Shown here: positions 1 through 9,160 of the stretch, one piece after another
Position numbering within the stretch: the stretch's first letter is position 1
Layout of the letters: every line of letters starts with the position of its first letter
Source: Priestia megaterium
Lineage (GTDB): Bacteria > Bacillota > Bacilli > Bacillales > Bacillaceae_H
Length of the DNA: 64,000 nt
Reading direction: 5' to 3'
Assembly (NCBI RefSeq): GCF_023824195.1
Contig: NZ_CP085442.1
Coordinates: forward strand, 2,518,001 to 2,582,000
Notes under the pieces: model-generated
What the model was told of the DNA's origin: nothing
What the model saw: the letters and a program-made list of their open reading frames with translations, nothing else
The model's database searches: none
Position numbers and translations under genes: made by a program

Positions 1-2
1 AT

Positions 3-155
3 CAAACTGAATTTACGCTTATTCATAGCGGGTGGAAAGAAGCTGAAACACTTCTTGAAAAAGCAAACGAAAAGAGTTCAGTGGTACGAGATAGAATGAG
101 CTACGGGTGGATTAGTCTCGTGAATGAAAAACTTCGAAAGGTTGTTGAAAACTAA
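3..155 (+). CDS. C-terminal end of an SRPBCC (AHSA1-like) domain protein, partial
   Basis: An open frame enters from the window edge and stops at TAA one base before the next ATG. The 50 visible residues (reading from [18 protein letters not shown]) look like the last strand and long C-terminal helix of an activator-of-Hsp90-ATPase-like SRPBCC domain. In Bacilli such genes are commonly paired with an ArsR-type regulator, as here. The N-terminus lies outside the window, so the family call rests on the tail plus the context. Confidence 0.7.
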   Translation, partial: QTEFTLIHSGWKEAETLLEKANEKSSVVRDRMSYGWISLVNEKLRKVVEN

Positions 156-491
156 ATGACTTCATCAGCTGCCAAGCATGATATCTTTCAAGCGATTGCT
201 GATCCTACTCGAAGAAAAGTACTTGAGCTGCTTTCTAAAAAAGAATTGCCTATTTCAGAAATAACGTCTCATTTTTCAATAAGTCGTACCGCTATTGTCA
301 AGCATCTTCGTATACTTTCAGAAGCAGACTTAGTCCATGGACAAAAAAAAGGCAGAGAAAAAGTGTATTATCTTCAGCCAGAGCCTTTAAAAGAAGTAAA
401 AGATTGGCTTTCTTACTACGAGCAATTTTGGACGAACAAATTATCTATTCTGCAGCATATAGTTGAAAGAGATGAAGAAAGAAATCAATAG
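156..491 (+). CDS. ArsR/SmtB-family winged-helix transcriptional regulator
   Basis: This 111-residue protein is the usual length for a compact ArsR regulator. Residues 11-24 carry the typical first helix (FQAIADPTRRKVLELL), the HTH lies around residues 31-55 with recognition helix SRTAIVKHLRIL, and the wing follows. No cysteine pair for metal sensing is visible, so it fits the metal-independent subgroup that accompanies SRPBCC proteins. The ATG directly abuts the stop of the SRPBCC gene, so the two are cotranscribed and probably translationally coupled. Targets are not identifiable. Confidence 0.9.
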   Translation: MTSSAAKHDIFQAIADPTRRKVLELLSKKELPISEITSHFSISRTAIVKHLRILSEADLVHGQKKGREKVYYLQPEPLKEVKDWLSYYEQFWTNKLSILQHIVERDEERNQ

Positions 492-530
492 AAAAAGCAT
501 AAAAACGTTTTTTATAGGTAATATAGCAAA

Positions 531-558
531 GCCAGTCGTTAAAAAGACTGGCTGTTTT
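531..558 (+). terminator. Intrinsic terminator after the arsR-type gene
   Basis: A 7-bp stem (GCCAGTC/GACTGGC) is followed by TGTTTT, 40 bases after the stop codon. Confidence 0.8.
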
Positions 559-674
559 ACATAAAAGCTGGTTTTATTCTAGAAGGGCAAATAAAAGAAA
601 GATGCAGAACAACATAGGGCATTTCTTGAAATAAAAAGATAGACCTTTAGAAGAAAGAAGGAGGAAGCAAAGTA

Positions 675-1454
675 ATGAACTCGCTTTTATTTTACGGAAC
701 GAGCGATGCCCAAGGGGTACCTCGATTATTGTGTGACTGTAAAGTATGTACACAAAAAGATCAATTAAATCAGCGCACAAGACCTAGTGCACAGTTTACA
801 ATGGACGGTAACGTGTTTTTGATTGATGTCTCACCTGATTTTAAACATCAATTTCATTTATACAATAACAAAAAAATACCTTCTACCGTTTTTATTACTC
901 ATCCTCACAATGACCATGTTGCTGGTTTAGGGGATTTAGCCGACTTATGCTACTGGAACAATGTAAATACAGAAATCGTAGGAGCACCTGAAGTCATCAA
1001 CGAGTTAATCGAAAGATTTCCTTATCTCGCAAAAAGAAAAGGGCTTACCTTTAACGGCACGTTAAAATGGGAAAGCGGAGAAACAACCATTACGTTTCAT
1101 AAAGTAAATCACGGATTTAACGGTCATTCCTATGGGATTGTGGTTCATGAAGAACAAGGAAAGCGCTGGGCGTATGTATCCGATTCTTTTAATGTGACAA
1201 AAGAACAGTGGCAGCCTTTTTACCACTTAGATTTACTGATATTTGGTACATCTTTCTGGAAAGAATATCTTCAAAAAGAAAAAAGATCCGTATATGACGT
1301 GACAGAGGCAATGGAGATCAAAGCGAAGCTACAGGCAAAAAACATGGTGTTTACTCATTTATCACATGATATCGATATCCGAAAGCACGCCGAGATGCTC
1401 TCAGATGAAAACGTAAGCTTTGCCTATGACGGACGCGAGATTTTATTACCTTAA
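675..1454 (+). CDS. MBL-fold metallohydrolase, PhnP-like
   Basis: The protein has 259 residues. The metallo-beta-lactamase motif HPHNDH is at residues 76-81, with further metal-ligand candidates in VNHGF, YVSDS and THLSHD. An early C-x-C-x2-C cluster (residues 20-25) resembles the structural metal site of the PhnP/lipoate-ligase-associated branch of the family. PhnP is a cyclic phosphodiesterase of phosphonate breakdown, but no phn genes are nearby, so the substrate is unknown. The start follows GGAGG with good spacing. It is a single gene between terminators. Confidence 0.85.
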   Translation: MNSLLFYGTSDAQGVPRLLCDCKVCTQKDQLNQRTRPSAQFTMDGNVFLIDVSPDFKHQFHLYNNKKIPSTVFITHPHNDHVAGLGDLADLCYWNNVNTEIVGAPEVINELIERFPYLAKRKGLTFNGTLKWESGETTITFHKVNHGFNGHSYGIVVHEEQGKRWAYVSDSFNVTKEQWQPFYHLDLLIFGTSFWKEYLQKEKRSVYDVTEAMEIKAKLQAKNMVFTHLSHDIDIRKHAEMLSDENVSFAYDGREILLP

Positions 1455-1481
1455 AGTATAGTAATACATAAAAGGTTTCAT

Positions 1482-1518
1482 TTAAAGAAGCAGTGGAGGT
1501 AAAGCGCTGCTTCTTTAA
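1482..1518. terminator. Bidirectional terminator between convergent genes
   Basis: A 12-bp inverted repeat (TTAAAGAAGCAG/CTGCTTCTTTAA) lies between the convergent PhnP-like and alpha/beta hydrolase genes. It has A/T-rich tracts on both sides. Confidence 0.7.
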
Positions 1519-1527
1519 GTTTGTAAA

Positions 1528-2334
1528 TTAGATATGTTCAATAAAGTCGCTCACAACTTTGTTAAACCGATTGCTTTCTTCGAGAAAAGGGCAGTGGCAG
1601 CTGTTCTCAAAAACTTCAAGTACAGAACCTGAAACCAGCTTTTGAATATATCTTCCAGCTGCTACCGGAATGAGCTTTTCTTCTTTTCCAAAGCACAGTA
1701 AGGTAGGGATTGTAATAAACGGGAGAAAATCTCGATAGTCCACAATGGATTGGTCAAACAAAATAGCACTGGCTATCGACTCAGGCATTTTCGTTACTTC
1801 TTTCATAATCCAATGTTTATCTTCTTCAGTTAATTCATCCTTAAACATAAGCGGAATAAAACTTTCTAATGTACTTGTTCGATCAAGTTGAATACCCTGC
1901 ATGAGCGAAATAAGGGCAGGTAAATCAAATGCACCGATCGGAAAGTCTGGCCATTTAAAGTCTGAAGCCATTTCATCTACAATAATATTCCCTTTTACAT
2001 TTTCTTCACCAAATTGTTTCAAATATTCCCACACAACAAAAGCACCCATCGACCAGCCTACTAATATGACGTTCTTTAATTGATGAGTGCTTATAAACTC
2101 ATGGACATCACGAGCATAAGTGGAAATTGTATGGCCGTATGGAGTATGACTTGAATTTCCATGTCCTCTTAAATCCAAAAGAACAGTTTGATACTGTTTT
2201 GAAAAAAAAGAAAGCTGGTTGTGAAAAAAACGACTGCTCATCCAAACTCCGTGAATGAAAATAATAGGTGTTCCTTCCCCTTGTTGTTCATAGTACAAAG
2301 TTGCACCGTCTTTTAATGTATAAAAAGGCATCAT
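1528..2334 (-). CDS. Alpha/beta-fold hydrolase
   Basis: From the chosen ATG the protein has 268 residues, typical for the family. The oxyanion-hole HGVW motif is near residue 28, the nucleophile elbow GWSMG is at 93-97 (Ser95), and the catalytic histidine is in ENSCHCPF near the C-terminus. The charge-relay acid position reads GKEEKLIP, so Glu may replace the usual Asp. The frame stays open 25 codons upstream, to 2409. I prefer the ATG at 2334 because GGGGGCG lies just before it and the homologous fold begins there. Substrate unknown. Confidence 0.85.
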   Translation of the reverse strand: MMPFYTLKDGATLYYEQQGEGTPIIFIHGVWMSSRFFHNQLSFFSKQYQTVLLDLRGHGNSSHTPYGHTISTYARDVHEFISTHQLKNVILVGWSMGAFVVWEYLKQFGEENVKGNIIVDEMASDFKWPDFPIGAFDLPALISLMQGIQLDRTSTLESFIPLMFKDELTEEDKHWIMKEVTKMPESIASAILFDQSIVDYRDFLPFITIPTLLCFGKEEKLIPVAAGRYIQKLVSGSVLEVFENSCHCPFLEESNRFNKVVSDFIEHI

Positions 2335-2429
2335 TTTCGCCCCCAATCTCAAAGATTCATATCTCATCATGTATGCACGGGGAAATTCATGTAGAACGTA
2401 TCGCGGCAATAAAATTTCTATTGAAGAAC

Positions 2430-2558
2430 AAATCCTAGAAGTGAACGCTTTGATATGTTATACTATTACAGGCTTAAATACTGTATGTTTTTGAAACAAT
2501 CATTCACTGTAATACTTTTTAGATAGAAGCATCCTCATAAAAAGGATGTTGTTTTTGT
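2430..2558 (+). other. Putative short transcript or leader upstream of trhO
   Basis: A TGTTATACT extended -10-like element at about 2456-2464 is followed roughly 65 bases later by a small hairpin (CATCC/GGATG, 2529-2556) with a TTGTTTTT tail. The hairpin ends about 110 bases before trhO. The stretch could encode a short RNA or an attenuated leader. No known riboswitch fold is recognised, and the call is weak. Confidence 0.3.
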
Positions 2559-2665
2559 CGTAATGTACCTTTAAGTAATGAATTGTTACCATCAATTCGG
2601 TTCACAATAACCGACCTACATGCATTATATCTTGCAAATATAAACAGATAGGTGGAAGAAGCAAC

Positions 2666-3634
2666 ATGATTGAAAGAAAACCATATCAAGTACTACTATA
2701 TTATTTGTACACTCCAATTGAAAATCCTGAAGAGTTCACAGCTCAGCACTTGGCATTTTGTAAAGAGCTTGAATTAAAAGGACGCATTTTAATTGCGGCT
2801 GAAGGGATCAATGGAACGGTATCAGGAACAGTTGAACAAACAGATAAATACATGGAAACGATGAAAAATGATCCTCGTTTTGAAGGTATTGTATTTAAAA
2901 TAGACGAAGCAGATGAACATGCGTTCAAAAAAATGCACGTGCGTCACCGCAAAGAATTAGTAACTCTTCGATTAGAAGAAGATGTGAATCCTCTTCGTGT
3001 AACGGGTAATTACTTAAGCCCGAAAGAATTTTATCAAGCGATGCAAGATGAGAATACGGTCGTAATTGATGCACGAAACGATTATGAATACGATTTAGGT
3101 CATTTCCGAGGAGCTGTTCGTCCGGATATTCGAAACTTCCGTGAGCTTCCTGAATGGATTCGCGACAACAAAGATCAGTTTGAAGATAAAAAAATCTTAA
3201 CGTACTGCACAGGCGGTATTCGCTGTGAAAAATTCTCTGGATGGCTTCTTGAAGAAGGTTTTGAAGATGTGAGCCAGCTTCACGGAGGTATTGTAACATA
3301 CGGAAAAGATCCTGAAGTACAAGGTGAACTATGGGACGGTCAGTGCTATGTATTTGATGAGCGTATCAGCGTACCAGTTAACCAAAAAGAGCATGTGATT
3401 GTCGGAAAAGACCATTTTACCGGCGAGCCTTGTGAACGCTATGTTAACTGCGCAAACCCAGAATGCAATAAGAAAATCTTAGCTTCTGAAGAAAATGAAC
3501 ACAAATATTTACGCGCTTGTTCACATGAATGCCGAGTGAGCCCTCGTAACCGCTATGTAAAAGAACACGGTTTAACAGAAGAAGAGTTTGCAGCACGTGT
3601 TAAAGAGTTAGAAAAAGAACGCGTAACTTTATAA
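2666..3634 (+). CDS. trhO: tRNA uridine(34) hydroxylase TrhO (rhodanese-domain protein)
   Basis: The protein has 322 residues, the size of B. subtilis YbfQ/TrhO. The N-terminal acylphosphatase-like part (about 1-95) contains [11 protein letters not shown]. The rhodanese domain (about 115-215) has active-site Cys181 in [11 protein letters not shown]. The C-terminal part holds a four-cysteine cluster (CANPECNKK and CSHECR). TrhO uses O2 to make 5-hydroxyuridine at the wobble position of a tRNA subset, a step toward 5-methoxyuridine in Gram-positives. AGGTGG precedes the ATG. It is monocistronic, with a strong terminator. Confidence 0.95.
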   Translation: MIERKPYQVLLYYLYTPIENPEEFTAQHLAFCKELELKGRILIAAEGINGTVSGTVEQTDKYMETMKNDPRFEGIVFKIDEADEHAFKKMHVRHRKELVTLRLEEDVNPLRVTGNYLSPKEFYQAMQDENTVVIDARNDYEYDLGHFRGAVRPDIRNFRELPEWIRDNKDQFEDKKILTYCTGGIRCEKFSGWLLEEGFEDVSQLHGGIVTYGKDPEVQGELWDGQCYVFDERISVPVNQKEHVIVGKDHFTGEPCERYVNCANPECNKKILASEENEHKYLRACSHECRVSPRNRYVKEHGLTEEEFAARVKELEKERVTL

Positions 3635-3635
3635 T

Positions 3636-3676
3636 AAAAAAAGCAGCACGCTATACAAAGCGTGCTGCTTTTTTTA
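3636..3676 (+). terminator. Terminator of trhO
   Basis: A 10-bp stem (AGCAGCACGC/GCGTGCTGCT) is flanked by an A-run and an eight-T tail. Confidence 0.9.
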
Positions 3677-3841
3677 TGAAAAGATTCTCTTAGAACCTGG
3701 TGTTTAAAGAATGTCATACAACGGGTATTTATGAAAAAGGAAAGATATTCCTAGCTTTTTTTATTTGTTTAAAAGAATATTTTTTTGAGAAAGTGATTAT
3801 AAAAAAATGGTTGTACATAAAAACGAAAAAGGAGCTTAAAA

Positions 3842-4699
3842 ATGGAAGCAAAAATTGAAAAAAAGTACGACGGCCGTTTGCTTGAAGGACCCCTATGGGA
3901 TGAAGAAAATCAAAAATTAGTACTAGTAGACATCTTAGATAAAAAGCTTCTTACGTACGATCCAAAAACGACAACCTTAGAAGATATTGCTCTTCCTTCA
4001 GTCGTTACAAGCGTTTCTAAAACCAATCATTCAAAATTGATTGTCTCCACCCGTAATCAGCTGCTTTTAGTTGATAAAAACAAAAAGAATCATGAAGAGT
4101 ATATCCGTTTAGATACTCTTGAAAAAACCATGCGTTTTAATGACGGGAAATGTGATCCATATAATCGCTTTTGGATTGGAACGATGAGTGAAGAAGATGA
4201 AGAAGGAAAAGCCCAGCTGTACGTAGTAGATGAAAAAGGTGTAATTAAGAGCGCTAAAGAAGGATTAAGCGTGTCAAACGGGCTAGCTTGGAATCGAACA
4301 GGAGATAAATTCTTTCTGGTCGATTCACCGAAAAATAAAATTATGTCTTATTCATTTTCTAAAGAAACAACAAGGCTCGAAGATGAAAAAGTGGTGATTG
4401 ACCTTTCAGATATGGACGGGTTTCCTGATGGAATGACAATTGATGAACACGACCGATTATGGGTAGCGCTTTGGGGAGGTTCGAAAGTTATTTGTGTAGA
4501 TCCAGATAAAGGAGAAATTATAGAATCTATTCATCTTCCTGTTTCCAATGTAACCTGCTGTACATTTGGAGGAGACGATTTACAAACCCTATTTATCACC
4601 ACAGCTAAGGAAGAAGAAAAATATGAAGAAGCTGCCGGCTCTCTTTTTTCATGCCGAGTAGGAGTAAAAGGCGTACCGGCTTATACTTACGTGTATTAA
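3842..4699 (+). CDS. SMP-30/gluconolactonase/regucalcin family protein
   Basis: This 285-residue six-bladed beta-propeller protein shows the family metal-ligand motifs: Glu in LLEGPLWD (about residue 15), Asn in VSNGLAW and Asp in FPDGMTID. WIGTMS and LWVALWGG are further signature blocks. Members hydrolyse sugar lactones using a divalent metal. No sugar pathway genes adjoin, so the physiological substrate is open. It is monocistronic. Confidence 0.9.
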   Translation: MEAKIEKKYDGRLLEGPLWDEENQKLVLVDILDKKLLTYDPKTTTLEDIALPSVVTSVSKTNHSKLIVSTRNQLLLVDKNKKNHEEYIRLDTLEKTMRFNDGKCDPYNRFWIGTMSEEDEEGKAQLYVVDEKGVIKSAKEGLSVSNGLAWNRTGDKFFLVDSPKNKIMSYSFSKETTRLEDEKVVIDLSDMDGFPDGMTIDEHDRLWVALWGGSKVICVDPDKGEIIESIHLPVSNVTCCTFGGDDLQTLFITTAKEEEKYEEAAGSLFSCRVGVKGVPAYTYVY

Positions 4700-4723
4700 G
4701 TTATAGAGTGGTGATGAAAATAT

Positions 4724-4758
4724 GATTACGCCAAAAGGTATCTTTATTAGGCGTAATC
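4724..4758. repeat. Inverted repeat overlapping the end of the PAP2 gene
   Basis: A 9-bp arm pair (GATTACGCC/GGCGTAATC) lies between two convergent genes and includes the last codons of the minus-strand gene. It lacks a clear T-tract. It may act as a weak shared terminator. Confidence 0.5.
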
Positions 4759-5475
4759 ACTGCGTACGTTTTGAGCTTCCACTAATTTTACAATTATGTC
4801 TCCTATTTGTCGTCCTAATCTTAGTCCTTTGTCATTATCAACTTTAAAGTGCACACCTGCATATAAGCGAGACTGCGCACTCTCTTCCATCCATTTTTTT
4901 AAGGATGTTGTTTCTTTTTGGAAAAAATGACGCAATAAATTTTCTGAGCACCCAGCGATGGTGGCATGGGCGGAAGGGTAAGAAGGAAAGCGTGGCGTTA
5001 ATAAGACAGGAGATAAATTCTGTTCATACTGGTTAGGCCTTGCAACATCCCAAAGGTATTTTAAATACCAAGTAATGATAAACGTATCATTTATAGCCGC
5101 ATGGAAATAGCCTGAAATTCTAGCTGTATGAGGAGACCCAATCCTATACTTCTCACATAAGCTGAAAATAGTGGTTGTAATCTTTGCGCTTAGTTCGCCA
5201 GTTCCCCAATATTGTGCAATTCGGATTTGTTCAGGTGTAAGTGCTTTTAACGTTTGTTCTACAAAGGTTAATTCTTTTTGCCAGTCGATAGCATCCGGAC
5301 TTTTTATTTGCCAATGAATTAATTGGTGAAAAGGATCTAAAAACGTACCATTCTGTTCTTTAGACATAAAAAACATTGGCCAAAAACCAGGAGTTGCGGA
5401 GCCTTTAGGCGGTTTTTTTTCGCCGGGATATGGATATTGAGTCCACTGTCTATAATTCCTTTGCACTGCATTCAC
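4747..5475 (-). CDS. PAP2-superfamily phosphatase / vanadium haloperoxidase-like protein
   Basis: This 242-residue protein carries the complete tripartite PAP2 signature. K139-x6-R146-P147 is followed by PSAH at 167-170 and SR-x5-H-x3-D at 202-213. This site binds phosphate or vanadate. No membrane segments or signal peptide are evident, so it resembles the soluble vanadium-dependent haloperoxidase-like branch more than membrane lipid phosphatases. Whether it is a phosphatase or a haloperoxidase cannot be told from the sequence. Confidence 0.85.
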   Translation of the reverse strand: MNAVQRNYRQWTQYPYPGEKKPPKGSATPGFWPMFFMSKEQNGTFLDPFHQLIHWQIKSPDAIDWQKELTFVEQTLKALTPEQIRIAQYWGTGELSAKITTTIFSLCEKYRIGSPHTARISGYFHAAINDTFIITWYLKYLWDVARPNQYEQNLSPVLLTPRFPSYPSAHATIAGCSENLLRHFFQKETTSLKKWMEESAQSRLYAGVHFKVDNDKGLRLGRQIGDIIVKLVEAQNVRSDYA

Positions 5476-5618
5476 TCCCTTTAAATTATATGTTTTTATT
5501 CTTTATGAGGAAAAGGAATAAAATATGATGATAACGAATTTCCATAAAGAAGCCTTTTAAAGAATATGAACACTTCTATTGGGTAATAATGGGGAAAGGT
5601 ACAAAAGGAGGAATTGTT

Positions 5619-5981
5619 TTGGAACAAACATTGTATGAAAAAGTGGGCGGACAAGAAGCTATTGAAAAAGTAGTTGATTATTTTTATTCTGAGCTCGTGC
5701 TAAAAGATGAAACGGTCAGTCACTTTTTCGAGCATACGGATATGGATAAACAGCGTCGACATCAAGCCAAGTTTATAAGCTTTGCCTTAGGTGGACCGAA
5801 TCAATATTCAGGAAAGTCGATGGCCAAAGCACATGCAAATATGAATATTCAACCCGAACATTTTAATGCAATTGCTAAGCATCTTCACGATGCACTTGCT
5901 CACTTTAATGTTGAAGAGCCTGATATTGATCAAGCATTAAGTAAAGTTGAATCCCTAAGAAATGATATTCAATATAAATAA
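5619..5981 (+). CDS. Group I truncated haemoglobin
   Basis: From the TTG start chosen here the protein has 120 residues, standard for trHb. It shows the N-terminal LYEKVGGQEAI helix, DYFYSEL with the B10 tyrosine, and the proximal histidine in KAHANMNI. An upstream in-frame ATG (5589) lacks a ribosome binding site, whereas AAAGGAGG sits seven bases before the TTG at 5619. Truncated haemoglobins bind O2 or NO and serve in NO detoxification or O2 chemistry. Monocistronic. Confidence 0.88.
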   Translation: MEQTLYEKVGGQEAIEKVVDYFYSELVLKDETVSHFFEHTDMDKQRRHQAKFISFALGGPNQYSGKSMAKAHANMNIQPEHFNAIAKHLHDALAHFNVEEPDIDQALSKVESLRNDIQYK

Positions 5982-5990
5982 ATCATAAAA

Positions 5991-6019
5991 AAGAAGGTTA
6001 CTGTAACCTTCTTTTTTTT
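5991..6019 (+). terminator. Terminator of the truncated haemoglobin gene
   Basis: A 10-bp stem (AAGAAGGTTA/TAACCTTCTT) has a three-base loop and a long T-run. Confidence 0.9.
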
Positions 6020-6121
6020 ATGCTAAAAGCTGTGATGTATGAAGGAAACATGGAAAAGACATCGTAATATGATAAAAATGCAATAGGTAAAAATATTTAT
6101 CGAAAGTCTAGGAGTGGGAGT

Positions 6122-7558
6122 ATGTCAGCAATTAATGGGAAGCAATACGTAGAGAGAATTAATCAATTAAAAGCAAATGTATGGGTTGATGGCAAGCTCG
6201 TAACAGGCGATATATCAGAGCATCCGGCTTTTAAAGGAGCCATTAACAGTCAAGCTAAGCTTTATGATCTTCAGCATAATAAAAAAATCAAAGATATCAT
6301 GACATACCAATCTCCGGCTTCTAAGGAATTTGTCGGTACATCTTATTTACAGCCTAAAACAAAAGAAGAGTTAAAAAAAAGACGAGAGATGACTCAGCAA
6401 TGGGCGCAATTAACCCATGGTATGATGGGAAGAAGTCCAGATTATATGAATACCGTATTGATGGCTTTTGCATCCTCTGCAGAACTCCTAAGAGGAACAG
6501 AAAATTGTTTTCCTGAAAACATCATTTCTTATTATGAATATGTGAGAGAGCACGACTTATCGCTCACTCATACATTCATCGATCCTCAAGTCAATCGAAT
6601 CCAATTTTATTACGAGCAAAACGACGAACCGATAGCAGCAAAAATAGTTGATAAAAACAATGAGGGAATCGTTATCCAAGGCGCGAAACTGCTTGCTACA
6701 CAGGGTGGAATGACGGATGAGCTACTCTTACTGTCTTCAGCGGGTATTCACGGAAAAGAAAAAGGATTTGCTTTTTCGATTCCAAGTAATACAAAAGGAA
6801 TTAAATTTATTTGTAGAGAATCATTTGCAGGAAAAGATTCGACGTTTGATTATCCATTAAGTTCTAGATTTGAAGAAATGGATACAATTGTTGTCTTTGA
6901 CCATGTATTAGTACCGTGGAACCGCGTGTTCTTCTATGAAAATGTAGACGTATCAAATACATTTCTTTCTTCTAGTTCCTTCTCAGCTTTTGCTCTGCAT
7001 CAAGTAACTTCAAGGAGAATTGTTAAAACAGAGTTTGTATTAGGGATTGTACAATCTCTGATTGAAACCATTAACATTACAGACTATCCGCATGTACGAG
7101 AAAAAGCAACGGAGCTTATTATTGCGTTAGAAACGATGAAAGCTCTCGTGATGAAAGCAGAAGAAGAAGCCGAGATTGATCCATGGGGATACATGCGTCC
7201 GAATGAAACTACACTTCGTATTGCCGCAAATATATTTTCAAAAACATATCCTACCTTTACAGAGATTATCCAGCTTTTAGGTGCGAGCGGACTAATGGCA
7301 ATACCAACAGAAAATACGTGCCGCTCATTGGTTAAAGAAGATATTACGCGTTATTTGCAAGCTAAATCGAGAGGGGCAGAAGATCGAATTAAGCTTTTTC
7401 GACTAGCGTGGGATTTAACTATGAGTCCGTTTGGCACAAGAGAAACACTGTATGAACGTTTTTTCTTTGGGGAGCCTGTACAGTTAACCAGTTATCTGTA
7501 CTTATCTTACGATAAAGAGTGCTATGTACAGAGAGTCACCGATTTTTTGAAAAGTTAA
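6122..7558 (+). CDS. 4-hydroxyphenylacetate 3-monooxygenase-type oxygenase (HpaB family)
   Basis: The protein has 478 residues, similar in length to B. subtilis YoaI. It follows the HpaB/PvcC acyl-CoA-dehydrogenase-like fold from the N-terminal NGKQYVERI through the central domain (LATQGGMTDELLLLSS, VFDHVLVPWNRVFFYE) to the helical C-terminal half (LLGASGLMAIPTE, SRGAEDRIKLFRLAWD). These enzymes use reduced FAD supplied by a separate reductase to ortho-hydroxylate phenols. No HpaC-like reductase is in the window. Monocistronic. Confidence 0.88.
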   Translation: MSAINGKQYVERINQLKANVWVDGKLVTGDISEHPAFKGAINSQAKLYDLQHNKKIKDIMTYQSPASKEFVGTSYLQPKTKEELKKRREMTQQWAQLTHGMMGRSPDYMNTVLMAFASSAELLRGTENCFPENIISYYEYVREHDLSLTHTFIDPQVNRIQFYYEQNDEPIAAKIVDKNNEGIVIQGAKLLATQGGMTDELLLLSSAGIHGKEKGFAFSIPSNTKGIKFICRESFAGKDSTFDYPLSSRFEEMDTIVVFDHVLVPWNRVFFYENVDVSNTFLSSSSFSAFALHQVTSRRIVKTEFVLGIVQSLIETINITDYPHVREKATELIIALETMKALVMKAEEEAEIDPWGYMRPNETTLRIAANIFSKTYPTFTEIIQLLGASGLMAIPTENTCRSLVKEDITRYLQAKSRGAEDRIKLFRLAWDLTMSPFGTRETLYERFFFGEPVQLTSYLYLSYDKECYVQRVTDFLKS

Positions 7559-7706
7559 CGGAGAAAACTAATCTCCGCTGGATATGATAGTTTAGTTACA
7601 AAAACAGTGGAGATGCTTATTGAATAAATTTGAAAAATCTGCAATAATTTTCAGGGAATCATTTCCGTGAAAACACTAAGGAATACTATAAAGATAGGAT
7701 GTTACA

Positions 7707-8513
7707 ATGAAGCAATTAATCTATTTTGGTTTAGAACAAGCAAAATCTTGTGTTTTTCCTGTTATTATTTTTCTTACATTGGCTATGACAAAAATAATTG
7801 AAGTACCGTTTATTTCTAGATATGACCTTATTTTATTAGTCTGTCTAGGAACTCAAGTTTTAATGGTGATGTTTAAACGAGAAACGCTTGATGAAGTAAA
7901 AGTCATCGCAGTATTTCATTTAATTGGACTAGCGTTAGAACTCTACAAAGTTCATATGGGCTCATGGAGCTATCCGGAAAAAGCTTTCACTAAAGTCTGG
8001 GGAGTTCCGCTATACAGCGGATTTATGTATGCTAGTGTAGCCAGCTACATGTGCCAAGTGTGGAGAAGGCTTGAATTAAAGCTTACGAATTGGCCTTCTA
8101 CGTGGATTGTCAGTATACTAAGTATGGCTATTTACCTTAACTTTTTCACGCATCATTTTATTTACGACTTCCGCTGGTTTTTAAAACTTTTCACTTTACT
8201 TATTTTTTATCGAACTTTTGTATATTTTACGGTTAACAAACGTACATATCGCATGCCTGTAGCACTGTCTTTTGTACTAATTGGCTTTTTTATTTGGATC
8301 GCTGAAAATATCGCAACATTTTTCGGAGCATGGCAGTATCCAGGTCAACAGCAGCAGTGGACAATGGTTCATATAAGTAAAATTAGCTCTTGGCTTCTTC
8401 TTGTGATTGTTAGTTTCTTGATTGTTGCTTTACTAAAGCATTTAAAAGAAAATCAAAGCCAATTTAAACAAAGGAAGAAATCAAAAGAAACAAACGAAAT
8501 ATATGAAAGATAA
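7707..8513 (+). CDS. DUF817 (YoaT-like) integral membrane protein
   Basis: This 268-residue polytopic protein has about eight hydrophobic segments and a basic C-terminal tail. Conserved-looking blocks are HMGSWSYPEKAF with VWGVPLYSGFMYA, and ENIATFFGAWQYPGQ, which match the DUF817 family (B. subtilis YoaT). In B. subtilis yoaI (HpaB) and yoaT belong to the same yoa gene region, so their adjacency here is consistent. No activity is established. Confidence 0.85.
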   Translation: MKQLIYFGLEQAKSCVFPVIIFLTLAMTKIIEVPFISRYDLILLVCLGTQVLMVMFKRETLDEVKVIAVFHLIGLALELYKVHMGSWSYPEKAFTKVWGVPLYSGFMYASVASYMCQVWRRLELKLTNWPSTWIVSILSMAIYLNFFTHHFIYDFRWFLKLFTLLIFYRTFVYFTVNKRTYRMPVALSFVLIGFFIWIAENIATFFGAWQYPGQQQQWTMVHISKISSWLLLVIVSFLIVALLKHLKENQSQFKQRKKSKETNEIYER

Positions 8514-8568
8514 AAACATACCTATGTACACGCTGTTAATATGAGGTGCAGAATTTTTGGAGGCTTAT

Positions 8569-9129
8569 ATGCAAGAATATATTTTTTATCTTCCCTATTT
8601 TAAATCAGCGGGGAAGACCGTAGCAGTTACAAATGAAAATGGAGAAAACGTCGGGCAACTTAAGAGAATGCATAAAAATATGCGGGCTAAAAGTATTGAT
8701 TTTTTAACTCGTGATGGACTTCCAGTGTTAGATTCTATTTCTTGGTTTCCTATCTTTTCCTGCGGCTTAAAGGTACATTTACAAATTCAATGGGAAGGAA
8801 GAACGCTGCTTATTGACCAAATGAAAAAACACCGGTGGGTGATAAAAGAAAATGGAAAAACAGTAGGGCATCTATTAGGTAAAGGAATAATTAAAAACGA
8901 AGGAGAACAAGAAATTAGATGGGGAAATAACGTCTACATGTTAAGCAGTCATGAAGTCGTAGAGGAAGCGTGTATTTTTAATCAAAAAAGAGAAAAAGTC
9001 GCAGAGTTTAAATCAGACCTTTTTCATTTTAAAGAAGGCAAACACTCAATAAGAGTAATAGAAGAACTGCCGGTACCCATTTTTATCGCTTCTTACTATA
9101 TAACTAATTTCATTATGCCATACATATAA
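8569..9129 (+). CDS. Tubby C-terminal-like domain protein, function unknown
   Basis: A soluble, strand-rich protein of 186 residues, starting at the ATG at 8569 that GGAGG precedes by five bases. A TTG at 8557 is an alternative that adds four residues. Repeated beta-strand turns such as TNENGENVGQL, WVIKENGKTVGHLLG and NQKREKVAEF resemble the two-sided barrel of tubby-like/LURP-one proteins. No catalytic motif is visible. The family assignment is a pattern judgement. It sits between YoaT and the convergent htpG. Confidence 0.6.
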   Translation: MQEYIFYLPYFKSAGKTVAVTNENGENVGQLKRMHKNMRAKSIDFLTRDGLPVLDSISWFPIFSCGLKVHLQIQWEGRTLLIDQMKKHRWVIKENGKTVGHLLGKGIIKNEGEQEIRWGNNVYMLSSHEVVEEACIFNQKREKVAEFKSDLFHFKEGKHSIRVIEELPVPIFIASYYITNFIMPYI

Positions 9130-9130
9130 T

Positions 9131-9160
9131 AAGGCGCAGAATCATTCTGCGCCTTATTTT
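9131..9160. terminator. Bidirectional terminator, tubby-like gene / htpG
   Basis: A 10-bp stem (AAGGCGCAGA/TCTGCGCCTT) with T-rich flanks lies between the convergent genes. Confidence 0.85.

Noticed and set aside
4724-4758. Inverted repeat considered as a strong terminator
   Set aside because: No T-run on either strand, so it is only listed as a repeat.
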